This document shows, piece after piece, positions 7,738 through 13,200 of a stretch of 13,200 nt of DNA (position 1 is the stretch's first letter; each line of letters begins with the position of its first letter). The position numbers were made by a program, and so were the translations under genes. The notes under the pieces were generated by a model. That model was not told where the DNA came from and did no database searches. It saw only the letters and a program-made list of their open reading frames with translations. This DNA is from Spirochaetaceae bacterium (lineage in GTDB: Bacteria > Spirochaetota > Spirochaetia > B11-G9). The DNA is taken from contig JAUVLL010000047.1 of NCBI GenBank assembly GCA_030600745.1, positions 1 through 13,200 on the forward strand, in the 5' to 3' direction.

Positions 7738-7832
7738 ATATAAGGCTTTTTGCGTCGTTTAGAGGTACTCCTTTTAGAAAGGAAGTACTTTTAAAGTTCA
7801 AAATGTGGTGCATCGCAAAAAGGCTGGTATAT
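7738..7832. repeat. Nested inverted repeat in the motB-fliL gap
   Basis: The outer arms CTTTTTGCG (7746-7754) and CGCAAAAAG (7814-7822) are perfect complements, and ATATA (7738-7742) and TATAT (7828-7832) extend the symmetry outside them. Inside, 7758-7774 pairs with 7778-7795 in a 17-bp stem around the loop TAG, with one bulged A and two G-T pairs. The inner stem sits asymmetrically, leaving about 18 unpaired bases (7796-7813) on the right. Possible roles are an RNA structure that stabilises or processes the transcript, or a remnant or copy of a small palindromic mobile repeat. No T-run follows the hairpin on either strand, so an intrinsic terminator is unlikely. The remaining gap (7833-7893) is AT-rich, with only the fliL ribosome binding site recognisable. 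Confidence 0.7.
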
Positions 7833-7882
7833 TTTGTTTGCATAATTCTGTCAATTTTGATAAAATTCCATGTCGGGGATTT

Positions 7883-7887
7883 GGGAG
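7883..7887 (+). promoter_or_regulatory. Ribosome binding site deciding the fliL start
   Basis: GGGAG six bases before the ATG at 7894. A TTG at 7891, just after an in-frame TAG at 7888, would be only three bases from it, so ATG 7894 is the better start. Confidence 0.6.
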
Positions 7888-7893
7888 TAGTTG

Positions 7894-8442
7894 ATGAGCG
7901 ATGAAGAAGTTTTTACTGAAGAAGAAATAGCCGGAGGCGATGGTCAGGAGCTAGGCGGGAAAACAGGTTTTATACCTGCTGTTGTATTGCGTCTCCTGAA
8001 ATGGGTAGCACTGGGACTGGGAGCAGTAATTTTTATAGTTACTATTGTTGTTTTTACGGTGCATTTCCTGAATAAAGGACCTCAGAATGTAGTGTATCCT
8101 TCTGATTCTCTTGAGTATAGTGAAGTACCTGATATACTTCAATGGTACGATTTGAAAGAAATACGTGTCAGAACAGCAGATGAAAATCCAACTACCATTG
8201 TTCTTCATCCCAAACTTGGATATGAGATGGAAAATACAACGGTTCAGACAGATTTAATTGCCAGAAACGAGATTATTGTTGACAGGATTCGCAACTTTTT
8301 TGCAAAGAAAAAAGCATCTGAATTGACAGCAGATAAGGAAAAACAGATAAAAAATGAATTAAAGCAGGCAATCAACAGACTTGTTAAAGATTCATCTGTT
8401 CAGGAAATTGTTTTTCTTGATTTTAATATAATAGAGTTTTAG
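7894..8442 (+). CDS. fliL: FliL, flagellar basal body/stator-associated membrane protein
   Basis: A 182-residue single-pass inner-membrane protein. An acidic cytoplasmic N-terminus (about 1-20) is followed by one membrane helix (about 36-59, LKWVALGLGAVIFIVTIVVF) and a periplasmic domain ending in QEIVFLDFNIIEF. This ending is the common FliL close, in which the C-terminal strand follows 'v.eVlftdfviq'. FliL forms rings around stators and helps them stay engaged; in Borrelia it also affects the orientation of periplasmic flagella. The charged stretch VDRIRNFFAKKKASELTADK is the amphipathic helical part of the FliL family. The start is ATG 7894, chosen over TTG 7891 from the GGGAG spacing. The 156-base gap before it is the largest in the window; fliM follows after 11 bases. 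Confidence 0.93.
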   Translation: MSDEEVFTEEEIAGGDGQELGGKTGFIPAVVLRLLKWVALGLGAVIFIVTIVVFTVHFLNKGPQNVVYPSDSLEYSEVPDILQWYDLKEIRVRTADENPTTIVLHPKLGYEMENTTVQTDLIARNEIIVDRIRNFFAKKKASELTADKEKQIKNELKQAINRLVKDSSVQEIVFLDFNIIEF

Positions 8443-8453
8443 ATGGAGAATAG

Positions 8454-9476
8454 ATGAACGAAGTACTTTCACAGGATGAAATTGATCAGTTATTAACAGC
8501 AATTTCTACCGGTGAGATTGAAACAGAAGCAGTTAGCCAGACTCAGGAACAACGTAAAATCAAAATTTATGATTTCAAACGACCTGATAAATTCTCGAAA
8601 GAGCAAATTAGAACTGTTTCCATTATGCATGAAACATTTGCCAGGCTTACAACAACAGCTATGTCTGCACAGCTTCGTAGTTTAGTAAATGTTCATGTCG
8701 CTTCTGTTGATCAGCTTACCTACGAAGAGTTTATACGTTCCATACCAAATCCGACAACTCTCGGAATAATAAATATGGATCCATTAAAGGGATCTGCGGT
8801 ACTGGAGATTGATCCGGCAATTACTTTTTCTATAATTGACAGGTTGTTCGGAGGCAAGGGAGAAGGAACAAAGGTTAATCGTGATCTTTCGGATATTGAA
8901 CAGTCTGTTATGGAAAATATCATAGTAAGGATTCTGGGCAATCTGAGAGAAGCCTGGAGCCAGGTAATAGATCTAAGACCCAGGTTGGGTCAGATAGAAA
9001 CGAATCCTCAGTTTGCACAGATTGTTCCTCCTACAGAAATGGTAGTTCTTGTTACCCTGGAGACAAAAGTAGGTGAAGTTGAAGGGATGATGAATTTTTG
9101 TATTCCATATTTGACTATAGAACCTATTATTTCCAAGTTATCTGCCCAGTACATGTATTCATCTGTAAGAAGTGGCGGTACTACGGAGAATTTGAATATT
9201 TTAAAAGAGCGACTGTCAATGATAGGTATTACCGTAAGTGCAGAGATTGGGAATATGGATCTTACTGTCAGGGATGTTCTTTCATTACAGATAGGTGATG
9301 TAATCCGCCTGCCCAATGTCAGAATTGGTGATCCCATGATATTAAAGATTGGCAATAGAGATAAATTTATGTGCAGACCAGGAGTTGTAGGCAATAAGCT
9401 TGCAGTTCAGATTACAGAAAAATTGGAAGAAATTGCCAAAAGTGAATTTGAAGAGCTTACAGCTGAAGGAGAATAG
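8454..9476 (+). CDS. fliM: FliM, flagellar motor switch protein
   Basis: 340-residue C-ring protein that binds CheY-P and sets rotation direction. The N-terminal CheY-binding peptide is EVLSQDEIDQLLTA (3-16), a textbook match to LSQ.EID.LL. The middle CheC-like domain (about 40-230) includes GGKG at 133-136 in RLFGGKGEGTKVNRDLSDIE, the FliM GGXG motif used in FliG and FliM contacts. The C-terminal SpoA domain (about 250-325), with LSMIGITVSAEIGNMDLTVR, is the FliN-like part that joins the FliM/FliN ring. Length and domains agree with the family. GGAG at 8445-8448 is five bases before the ATG. fliN/fliY starts two bases after its stop, so the two switch proteins are likely made in step. Confidence 0.98.
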   Translation: MNEVLSQDEIDQLLTAISTGEIETEAVSQTQEQRKIKIYDFKRPDKFSKEQIRTVSIMHETFARLTTTAMSAQLRSLVNVHVASVDQLTYEEFIRSIPNPTTLGIINMDPLKGSAVLEIDPAITFSIIDRLFGGKGEGTKVNRDLSDIEQSVMENIIVRILGNLREAWSQVIDLRPRLGQIETNPQFAQIVPPTEMVVLVTLETKVGEVEGMMNFCIPYLTIEPIISKLSAQYMYSSVRSGGTTENLNILKERLSMIGITVSAEIGNMDLTVRDVLSLQIGDVIRLPNVRIGDPMILKIGNRDKFMCRPGVVGNKLAVQITEKLEEIAKSEFEELTAEGE

Positions 9477-9478
9477 AA

Positions 9479-10579
9479 ATGAGTGATGGATCCCTGTCTC
9501 AGGACGAGATAGATGCTTTATTACAGGGTAGTAGTATGGACTTTGAAGAAGCTCCTGCAGTGGATGAATCAGGTCTTTCTGCAAAGGCCAGGATGGATTT
9601 TACCAGTTTTCTTAATGATACTGTATCATCGAAAGAAGCAAATTTGGGTGGTATGGTTGGTGAATCATTAAGTTTGAAACCCCCTTCAGTGGAAGTGGTA
9701 AAAAGCGCTGATATTGCTTCAGGATTTGATGGTAGTCTGGTAGAAATAAAGATGGACTATTCTGAGGGTATTAAAGGTTCCCATTCTTATATTTTTACTG
9801 AAGGTTTTGCCAGTGTAATGGCAGGCAAAATGATGGGGCAGAGTGAAGTGGAATTAAATGAAGCGGCTCTTTCTGCTTTGGAAGAAGCTGCAAATACTAT
9901 TGCAGGATCTTTTGCTACATCTATAGGTGATCTGGTTGGAGCAACGGTGATGAATGCTCCGGGAGTAACTGCAGTGATGTCAGGAGGAGAGCTCTCTTTT
10001 GCTTCAGATTATGTATTAAAGGCTACTTTCCCAGTAGAGGTTGAGGGAAGTGAGCCTTCCAGTTTAACTGAGTTGTTTGATATAAATATTGTTCGTGAAA
10101 TTGTCTCCCATATTGGTGGTTCTCCTGAAGCAGATCCTATGGCTGCTGCGGGTATGGGCAATGATTCCGGTATGACGGGTATGGGTGGTGAAATGGGAAT
10201 GGGCGGCGCTCAGACTCAGCCTGAAATGCAGATGGGAACAGGTGGTCAGGGTTTTAATCAGGCTAATGTTCAGTCTGTTCAGTTTCCTAATCTTTCCCCT
10301 CAGCTTTCCTCTGGTGATCAGGGCAATATAGGCCTTCTTATGGATGTCTATATGGAGATGACAGTTGAACTTGGACGCACCAAGAGGCTTATAAAAGATA
10401 TTCTTGGAATGGGTGAAGGAACTATAATCGAGCTGGATAAATTAGCAGGTGAGCCTGTTGATATACTGGTAAATCATAAACTTATTGCAAAAGGTGAAGT
10501 TGTGGTAATTGATGAAAACTTTGGTGTGCGTGTTACCGAGATTATATCGCCTATGGACAGAGTTAGTGAAATAACATAA
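9479..10579 (+). CDS. fliY: FliN/FliY, long-form flagellar switch protein with CheC-like domain
   Basis: 366 residues, far longer than enterobacterial FliN (137). It opens with LSQDEIDALLQGSS (6-19), a CheY-binding-like peptide nearly identical to the FliM one. A CheC-like region (about 35-215) follows and contains SALEEAAN (132-139), a fit to the CheC phosphatase motif (D/S)x3Ex2N, with a proline at 161 close to the expected spacing. Residues about 222-262 form a Met/Gly/Gln-rich linker. The C-terminal FliN SpoA domain (about 284-360) includes VYMEMTVELGRTKRLIKDIL and the ending RVTEIISP. Bacillus FliY of this type is a C-ring part and CheY-P phosphatase; phosphatase activity here is inference. 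The Treponema homologue is usually called fliY and the Borrelia one fliN. AAGGAG at 9466-9471 precedes the ATG by seven bases. Confidence 0.95.
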   Translation: MSDGSLSQDEIDALLQGSSMDFEEAPAVDESGLSAKARMDFTSFLNDTVSSKEANLGGMVGESLSLKPPSVEVVKSADIASGFDGSLVEIKMDYSEGIKGSHSYIFTEGFASVMAGKMMGQSEVELNEAALSALEEAANTIAGSFATSIGDLVGATVMNAPGVTAVMSGGELSFASDYVLKATFPVEVEGSEPSSLTELFDINIVREIVSHIGGSPEADPMAAAGMGNDSGMTGMGGEMGMGGAQTQPEMQMGTGGQGFNQANVQSVQFPNLSPQLSSGDQGNIGLLMDVYMEMTVELGRTKRLIKDILGMGEGTIIELDKLAGEPVDILVNHKLIAKGEVVVIDENFGVRVTEIISPMDRVSEIT

Positions 10580-10611
10580 AGCCTTACAGGATCACACAAT
10601 CGGGAGGGGAT

Positions 10612-11211
10612 GTGATTACAAAGAAAGTATCCGGATTTCTAATATTACTATTTTTCGTCTCTGCAGTCGTTGGTTTTTCCCAGAATTCGGAAAATAATGT
10701 AAGCGATATTGAACAGGTTGATGAATCAGCTCTTACTATTCAGGATGCAGACAATCAGGAAATCTTAGATCGTAGTACTGCTTTAAATACTTTTTCCGTC
10801 TGGGATTTTATTAGAATGCTTCTGGTTCTGGGCGGTGTATTAGGTTTTATCTATTTGATTTTCTTTCTGCTAAAAAGAGCCGGAAATCCTAAAGTTGTTT
10901 TAGACAGTACAATCAAAATACTATCAACGCAAAATCTTGAAGCCGGAAGAGCGCTTCATCTTATTGAGATTGGACCCCAGATATTTCTTATTGGATCGGG
11001 AGAGAGTGCGGTTCAGCTGATTTCTGAAATAACAGATAAAGAAACAATAGATACTATCAGACTGAATAAATCGGTCAGGAATGATAATAATAAAACATTT
11101 ACCGATACATTTACAGGACTTTTTAAAAAAGAACATATTCAAAAAAGTCAATCCAGTCTTAGTCCTGTTAGTTTTATTCAGAAACAGAGGGAAAGATTGA
11201 GGAAAATGTAG
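10612..11211 (+). CDS. fliO: FliO/FliZ, flagellar export gate assembly protein
   Basis: 199 residues. An N-terminal hydrophobic stretch (about 6-22), ending near VGFSQ, looks like a signal peptide. A short periplasmic spacer is followed by a second membrane helix (about 65-87, with LLVLGGVLGFIYLIFFLL) and a cytoplasmic tail holding the FliO core, VVLDSTIKILSTQNLEAGRA then LHLIEIGPQIFLIG. FliO helps assemble the FliP ring of the export gate and sits directly before fliP, as usual. The gene is called fliZ in Borrelia. The start is GTG at 10612; the ATG two bases earlier (10610) is followed at once by a stop in its own frame. GGGAGGGG (10602-10609) is rather close to the GTG. A 32-base gap separates it from fliY. 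The basic C-terminus is not conserved in the family. Confidence 0.88.
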   Translation: MITKKVSGFLILLFFVSAVVGFSQNSENNVSDIEQVDESALTIQDADNQEILDRSTALNTFSVWDFIRMLLVLGGVLGFIYLIFFLLKRAGNPKVVLDSTIKILSTQNLEAGRALHLIEIGPQIFLIGSGESAVQLISEITDKETIDTIRLNKSVRNDNNKTFTDTFTGLFKKEHIQKSQSSLSPVSFIQKQRERLRKM

Positions 11212-11223
11212 TTTTATATCCTT

Positions 11224-11229
11224 GGGAGG
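11224..11229 (+). promoter_or_regulatory. Ribosome binding site deciding the fliP start
   Basis: GGGAGG four bases before the ATG at 11234. A TTG at 11222 in the same frame overlaps this site and has no site of its own, so ATG 11234 is preferred; it also places the signal peptide directly at the N-terminus. Confidence 0.65.
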
Positions 11230-11233
11230 GGAG

Positions 11234-12064
11234 ATGAAAAGGACTATTGTACTATTCGGCATCATTATAATCCTGCTGACAGGGCAGGTACTATCCGTAT
11301 TTGGTCAGGAAGAGACTAATTCCGGAGAAGGTCTGGAACAGAGGACCATAGAAGCAGTAAATACACAAATTGACAATGGAATTAATATCCCTTTTATCGA
11401 TCTTGCAGTTCGCGCACCAAATGATAATAAAGAAGTTGCTCTAAGTATACAGCTTCTGGTTTTTCTGGCTATATTAACTCTTTCTCCTTCTATTTTTATT
11501 CTAATGACTCCCTTTCTAAGAATTGCTATTGTATTTGATTTTATAAAGCGTGCACTCTCTTTGCAGCAGGTTCCCCCTACGCAGGTTTTAATGGGTGTTG
11601 CTCTTTTTCTTACTTTCTTTATCATGTGGCCAACTATCCAGGAGATAAATGACAATTCTTTTAAACCATTTTCTGATGGTGAAATAGGATTACAGGAGAT
11701 GTATGAAAATGCCGCTGCACCGATCAGGCTCTTTATGTACCGTCAGATGCAGGGTAATCATGAGAATATTCAACTCTTTATGAGGCTTCGCGGGCTTGCC
11801 AAACCGGCTAATTTTTCTGAAGTTCCAACATATGTTCTTATTCCGGCCTATGTTTTAAATGAACTTACTATAGCATTTAAAATTGGAATTCTCCTCTTTG
11901 TTCCATTTATAGTTATTGATATGGTAGTGGCCTCAACACTTATGTCTATGGGTATGATAATGCTTCCCCCGGTTATGATTTCAATGCCCTTCAAAATAAT
12001 TCTCTTTGTTCTTGTAGACGGATGGGGTCTTATAACCCAGCAGCTAATTGCTAGTTTTGTGTAA
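11234..12064 (+). CDS. fliP: FliP, flagellar export gate membrane protein
   Basis: 276-residue polytopic membrane protein; five FliP subunits with FliQ and FliR build the export gate core. It begins with a cleavable-type signal peptide (KRTIVLFGIIIILLTGQVLS, cleavage likely near residue 24), which FliP commonly has. After an acidic periplasmic spacer come membrane segments at about 70-92, 117-135, 198-228 and 240-262. Family landmarks are LTLSPSIFILMTPFLRI, QQVPPTQVLMGVALFLTFF at 111-129, and the ending MPFKIILFVLVDGWGLITQQ. The start at ATG 11234 is chosen from the GGGAGG spacing; TTG 11222 would add four residues. fliO lies 22 bases upstream and fliQ 20 bases downstream. Confidence 0.98.
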   Translation: MKRTIVLFGIIIILLTGQVLSVFGQEETNSGEGLEQRTIEAVNTQIDNGINIPFIDLAVRAPNDNKEVALSIQLLVFLAILTLSPSIFILMTPFLRIAIVFDFIKRALSLQQVPPTQVLMGVALFLTFFIMWPTIQEINDNSFKPFSDGEIGLQEMYENAAAPIRLFMYRQMQGNHENIQLFMRLRGLAKPANFSEVPTYVLIPAYVLNELTIAFKIGILLFVPFIVIDMVVASTLMSMGMIMLPPVMISMPFKIILFVLVDGWGLITQQLIASFV

Positions 12065-12084
12065 ATCGTTCAGGAGGATAGTAT

Positions 12085-12354
12085 ATGAGTATAGGTTTTG
12101 CATCCATTATTATGAGAGATAGTGTTTTTCAGATACTAATAATTGCCTCTCCTGTTCTTCTTATCGGTATGAGTGTTGGTCTCGTTATATCTATATTTCA
12201 GGCTACAACCTCTATTCAGGAACAAACTTTAACATTTGTACCCAAAATTATTGCTATTTTCCTTGTATTGGCTTTTTTTGGACCCTGGATGTTTAGTTCT
12301 ATGCGGGAATTTGCATTGAATATATTCCGTTTGATACCTGAGATGGCTGGGTAA
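12085..12354 (+). CDS. fliQ: FliQ, flagellar export gate membrane protein
   Basis: 89 residues, the usual FliQ length, with two hydrophobic helices (about 14-38 and 49-68) joined by SIFQATTSIQEQTLTFVPKI (36-55). This loop is the family's best-conserved part ('FQa.TqiqE.TL.f.PKi'). FliQ subunits pack around the outside of the FliP5-FliR core and help open the export gate. AGGAGG at 12072-12077 lies seven bases before the ATG. The gene sits in its standard place between fliP and fliR, six bases before the fliR start. Confidence 0.98.
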   Translation: MSIGFASIIMRDSVFQILIIASPVLLIGMSVGLVISIFQATTSIQEQTLTFVPKIIAIFLVLAFFGPWMFSSMREFALNIFRLIPEMAG

Positions 12355-12360
12355 GATAAA

Positions 12361-13155
12361 GTGGATACTGATTTTTTATTACAAAATTTCCAATTATTTC
12401 TTCTTGTTTTTGTCAGAATTTTCGCATTGATCTCTATTGCACCTCTTATTTCATCTGCAGGAGTTCCGGGAATTGCCAAAGTTGGGTTGGCATTATTTAC
12501 AGGTATAGTTGTGTTTCCATGGATTGCAGAACAGGGCTACATTATTCCACAGTCCGGGTTTGCTTATCTTATGCTAATGGCTGGAGAAATTTTGATCGGG
12601 CTTATTCTGGGCTTTATGCTGACAGTAATATATGCTGCGTTTCTTTTATCAGGGCAGCTTTATTCCATGCAGATGGGATTTGGGGCTTCCCAGGTATATG
12701 ATCCCCTGGCTCAAATTCAGATACCTCTAATGGGACAGTTTATAAATTTAATAGCAATGTTTGTTTTTGTAATAATAGACGGGTTTCAAAAGATTTTTCT
12801 TATGGGAGTATTAAGATCTTTTGAAACTATCAAGGCTGTAGATCTTCTTTATTTAAAAGAGCCCCTGTTGGAAATGATATTACGAAGTATGACTAATCTT
12901 TTCCAGCAGGCTTTAATTATTGCTTTTCCTATTCTTGGTGTGCTGCTTTTAATTTCAGTTTCTATGGGACTTCTTGCTAAAGCAGCGCCTCAGATGAATC
13001 TTCTAATGCTTGGATTTCCTATAAAAATATCCATGGCATTTTTCATGTTGTTTCTGGCTATGCCGTTTCTTATGGAAGCATTTAACAGGGTTATAGATTC
13101 AAGTTTTTATGAACTCATGGATTTTCTCAATACCATGTCAGGAGGACGGGTATGA
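12361..13155 (+). CDS. fliR: FliR, flagellar export gate membrane protein
   Basis: 264-residue hydrophobic protein with about six membrane segments, the single-copy part of the FliP5Q4R1 export gate that also contacts FlhB. Typical features are the N-terminal FLLVFVRIFALISIAPLISS (12-31) with the following GVPGIAKVGLALF, the segment AGEILIGLILGFMLTVIYAA, the amphipathic stretch MQMGFGASQVYDPLA, and the C-terminal LGFPIKISMAFFMLFLAMPF. Length is normal. The start is GTG at 12361, six bases after the fliQ stop. Its ribosome binding site is weak (no GGAGG; GGGTAAG only), so initiation may depend on ribosomes arriving from fliQ. The stop overlaps the flhB start by four bases (ATGA at 13152-13155). 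Confidence 0.97.
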   Translation: MDTDFLLQNFQLFLLVFVRIFALISIAPLISSAGVPGIAKVGLALFTGIVVFPWIAEQGYIIPQSGFAYLMLMAGEILIGLILGFMLTVIYAAFLLSGQLYSMQMGFGASQVYDPLAQIQIPLMGQFINLIAMFVFVIIDGFQKIFLMGVLRSFETIKAVDLLYLKEPLLEMILRSMTNLFQQALIIAFPILGVLLLISVSMGLLAKAAPQMNLLMLGFPIKISMAFFMLFLAMPFLMEAFNRVIDSSFYELMDFLNTMSGGRV

Positions 13156-13200
13156 TAAAGAAAAATACCTTGAATCCATGGTGGATGAAAGATTATATCT
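13152..13200 (+). CDS. flhB: FlhB, export gate switch protein (start only, 3'-truncated)
   Basis: Only 16 codons are visible. The frame starts at an ATG overlapping the fliR stop as ATGA, with GGAGG at 13141-13145 six bases upstream. It reads MIKKNTLNPWWMKDYI and is still open at the window end. The peptide alone does not identify the gene; the call rests on the excellent start signals and on flhB following fliR in spirochete operons. FlhB sets export specificity together with FliK. If correct, the next bases should encode a DLQWFAAEDEGRTE-like stretch, the common FlhB N-terminus. Confidence 0.72.
   Translation, partial: MIKKNTLNPWWMKDYI

Noticed and set aside
7792..7822. TAAAGTTC at 7792-7799 as the -35 part of a sigma-28 flagellar promoter for fliL
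   Set aside because: The following bases hold no good GCCGATAA-like element; the nearest GC-containing candidate (GCATCGCA from 7810) is a poor match and only about 10 bases away rather than about 15.
7746..7822. Intrinsic terminator between motB and fliL
   Set aside because: The hairpin is not GC-rich and no T-run follows it on either strand; the following genes continue the same operon.
7835..7864. Sigma-70-like promoter TTGTTT - 18 bases - GATAAA before fliL
   Set aside because: Both boxes deviate from consensus and the region is AT-rich enough to give such matches by chance; the surrounding operon shows no other sign of a new transcript start.
9008..9394. Minus-strand open frame of 128 codons inside fliM
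   Set aside because: It is fully antisense to the conserved FliM middle and SpoA domains and has no start signals; a coding shadow.
11305..11655. Minus-strand open frame of 116 codons inside fliP
   Set aside because: It is antisense to conserved FliP membrane segments and has no supporting signals.
1..13200. CRISPR array, tRNA/rRNA gene, insertion sequence or defence system
   Set aside because: No regularly spaced repeats, tRNA-like folds, transposase motifs or effector genes are visible; almost every base belongs to motility genes.

Overview
The window is one long, tightly packed motility gene cluster, all on the + strand, from a spirochete. Three things point to Spirochaetota. The gene order fliH-fliI-fliJ-flbB-fliK-flgD-flgE-flbD-motA-motB-fliL-fliM-fliN/fliY-fliO-fliP-fliQ-fliR-flhB matches the large motility operon known from Treponema and Borrelia. 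flbB, a gene for a spirochete periplasmic-flagellum collar protein, is present. FlgE carries Lys165 and Cys178, the hook cross-linking pair described in Treponema denticola. The long FliY-type fliN favours a Treponema/Spirochaeta-like lineage over Borrelia. The DNA is AT-rich with strong GGAGG-type ribosome binding sites. The genus cannot be fixed from the sequence.

Layout. Positions 1-2237 hold the export ATPase group: the C-terminal part of fliH, complete fliI and fliJ. Positions 2249-5971 hold collar and hook genes: flbB, the hook-length gene fliK, the hook cap gene flgD and the hook gene flgE. Positions 6001-8442 hold the motor group: flbD (swrD family), motA, motB and fliL. Positions 8454-10579 hold the C-ring switch genes fliM and fliN/fliY. 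Positions 10612-13155 hold the membrane export gate fliO, fliP, fliQ and fliR, and flhB begins at 13152 and runs off the end.

The products build one machine. FliH/FliI/FliJ feed substrates to the FliOPQR-FlhB gate. FlgD, FlgE and FliK make the hook. FlbB organises the collar around the motor. MotA/MotB are the stator with FliL and FlbD as accessory factors, and FliM/FliY form the CheY-responsive switch. Genes overlap or lie within about 35 bases of each other, with no internal terminator or clear promoter. The one exception is a 156-base gap between motB and fliL that holds a large nested inverted repeat.

I found no unknown multi-gene system. The points worth a second look are that inverted-repeat element, the conserved FlgE cross-link residues, the FliY architecture (CheY-binding-like N-terminus, one CheC-type site, Met/Gly-rich linker), the MotB ion-channel helix, and a few start-site questions.
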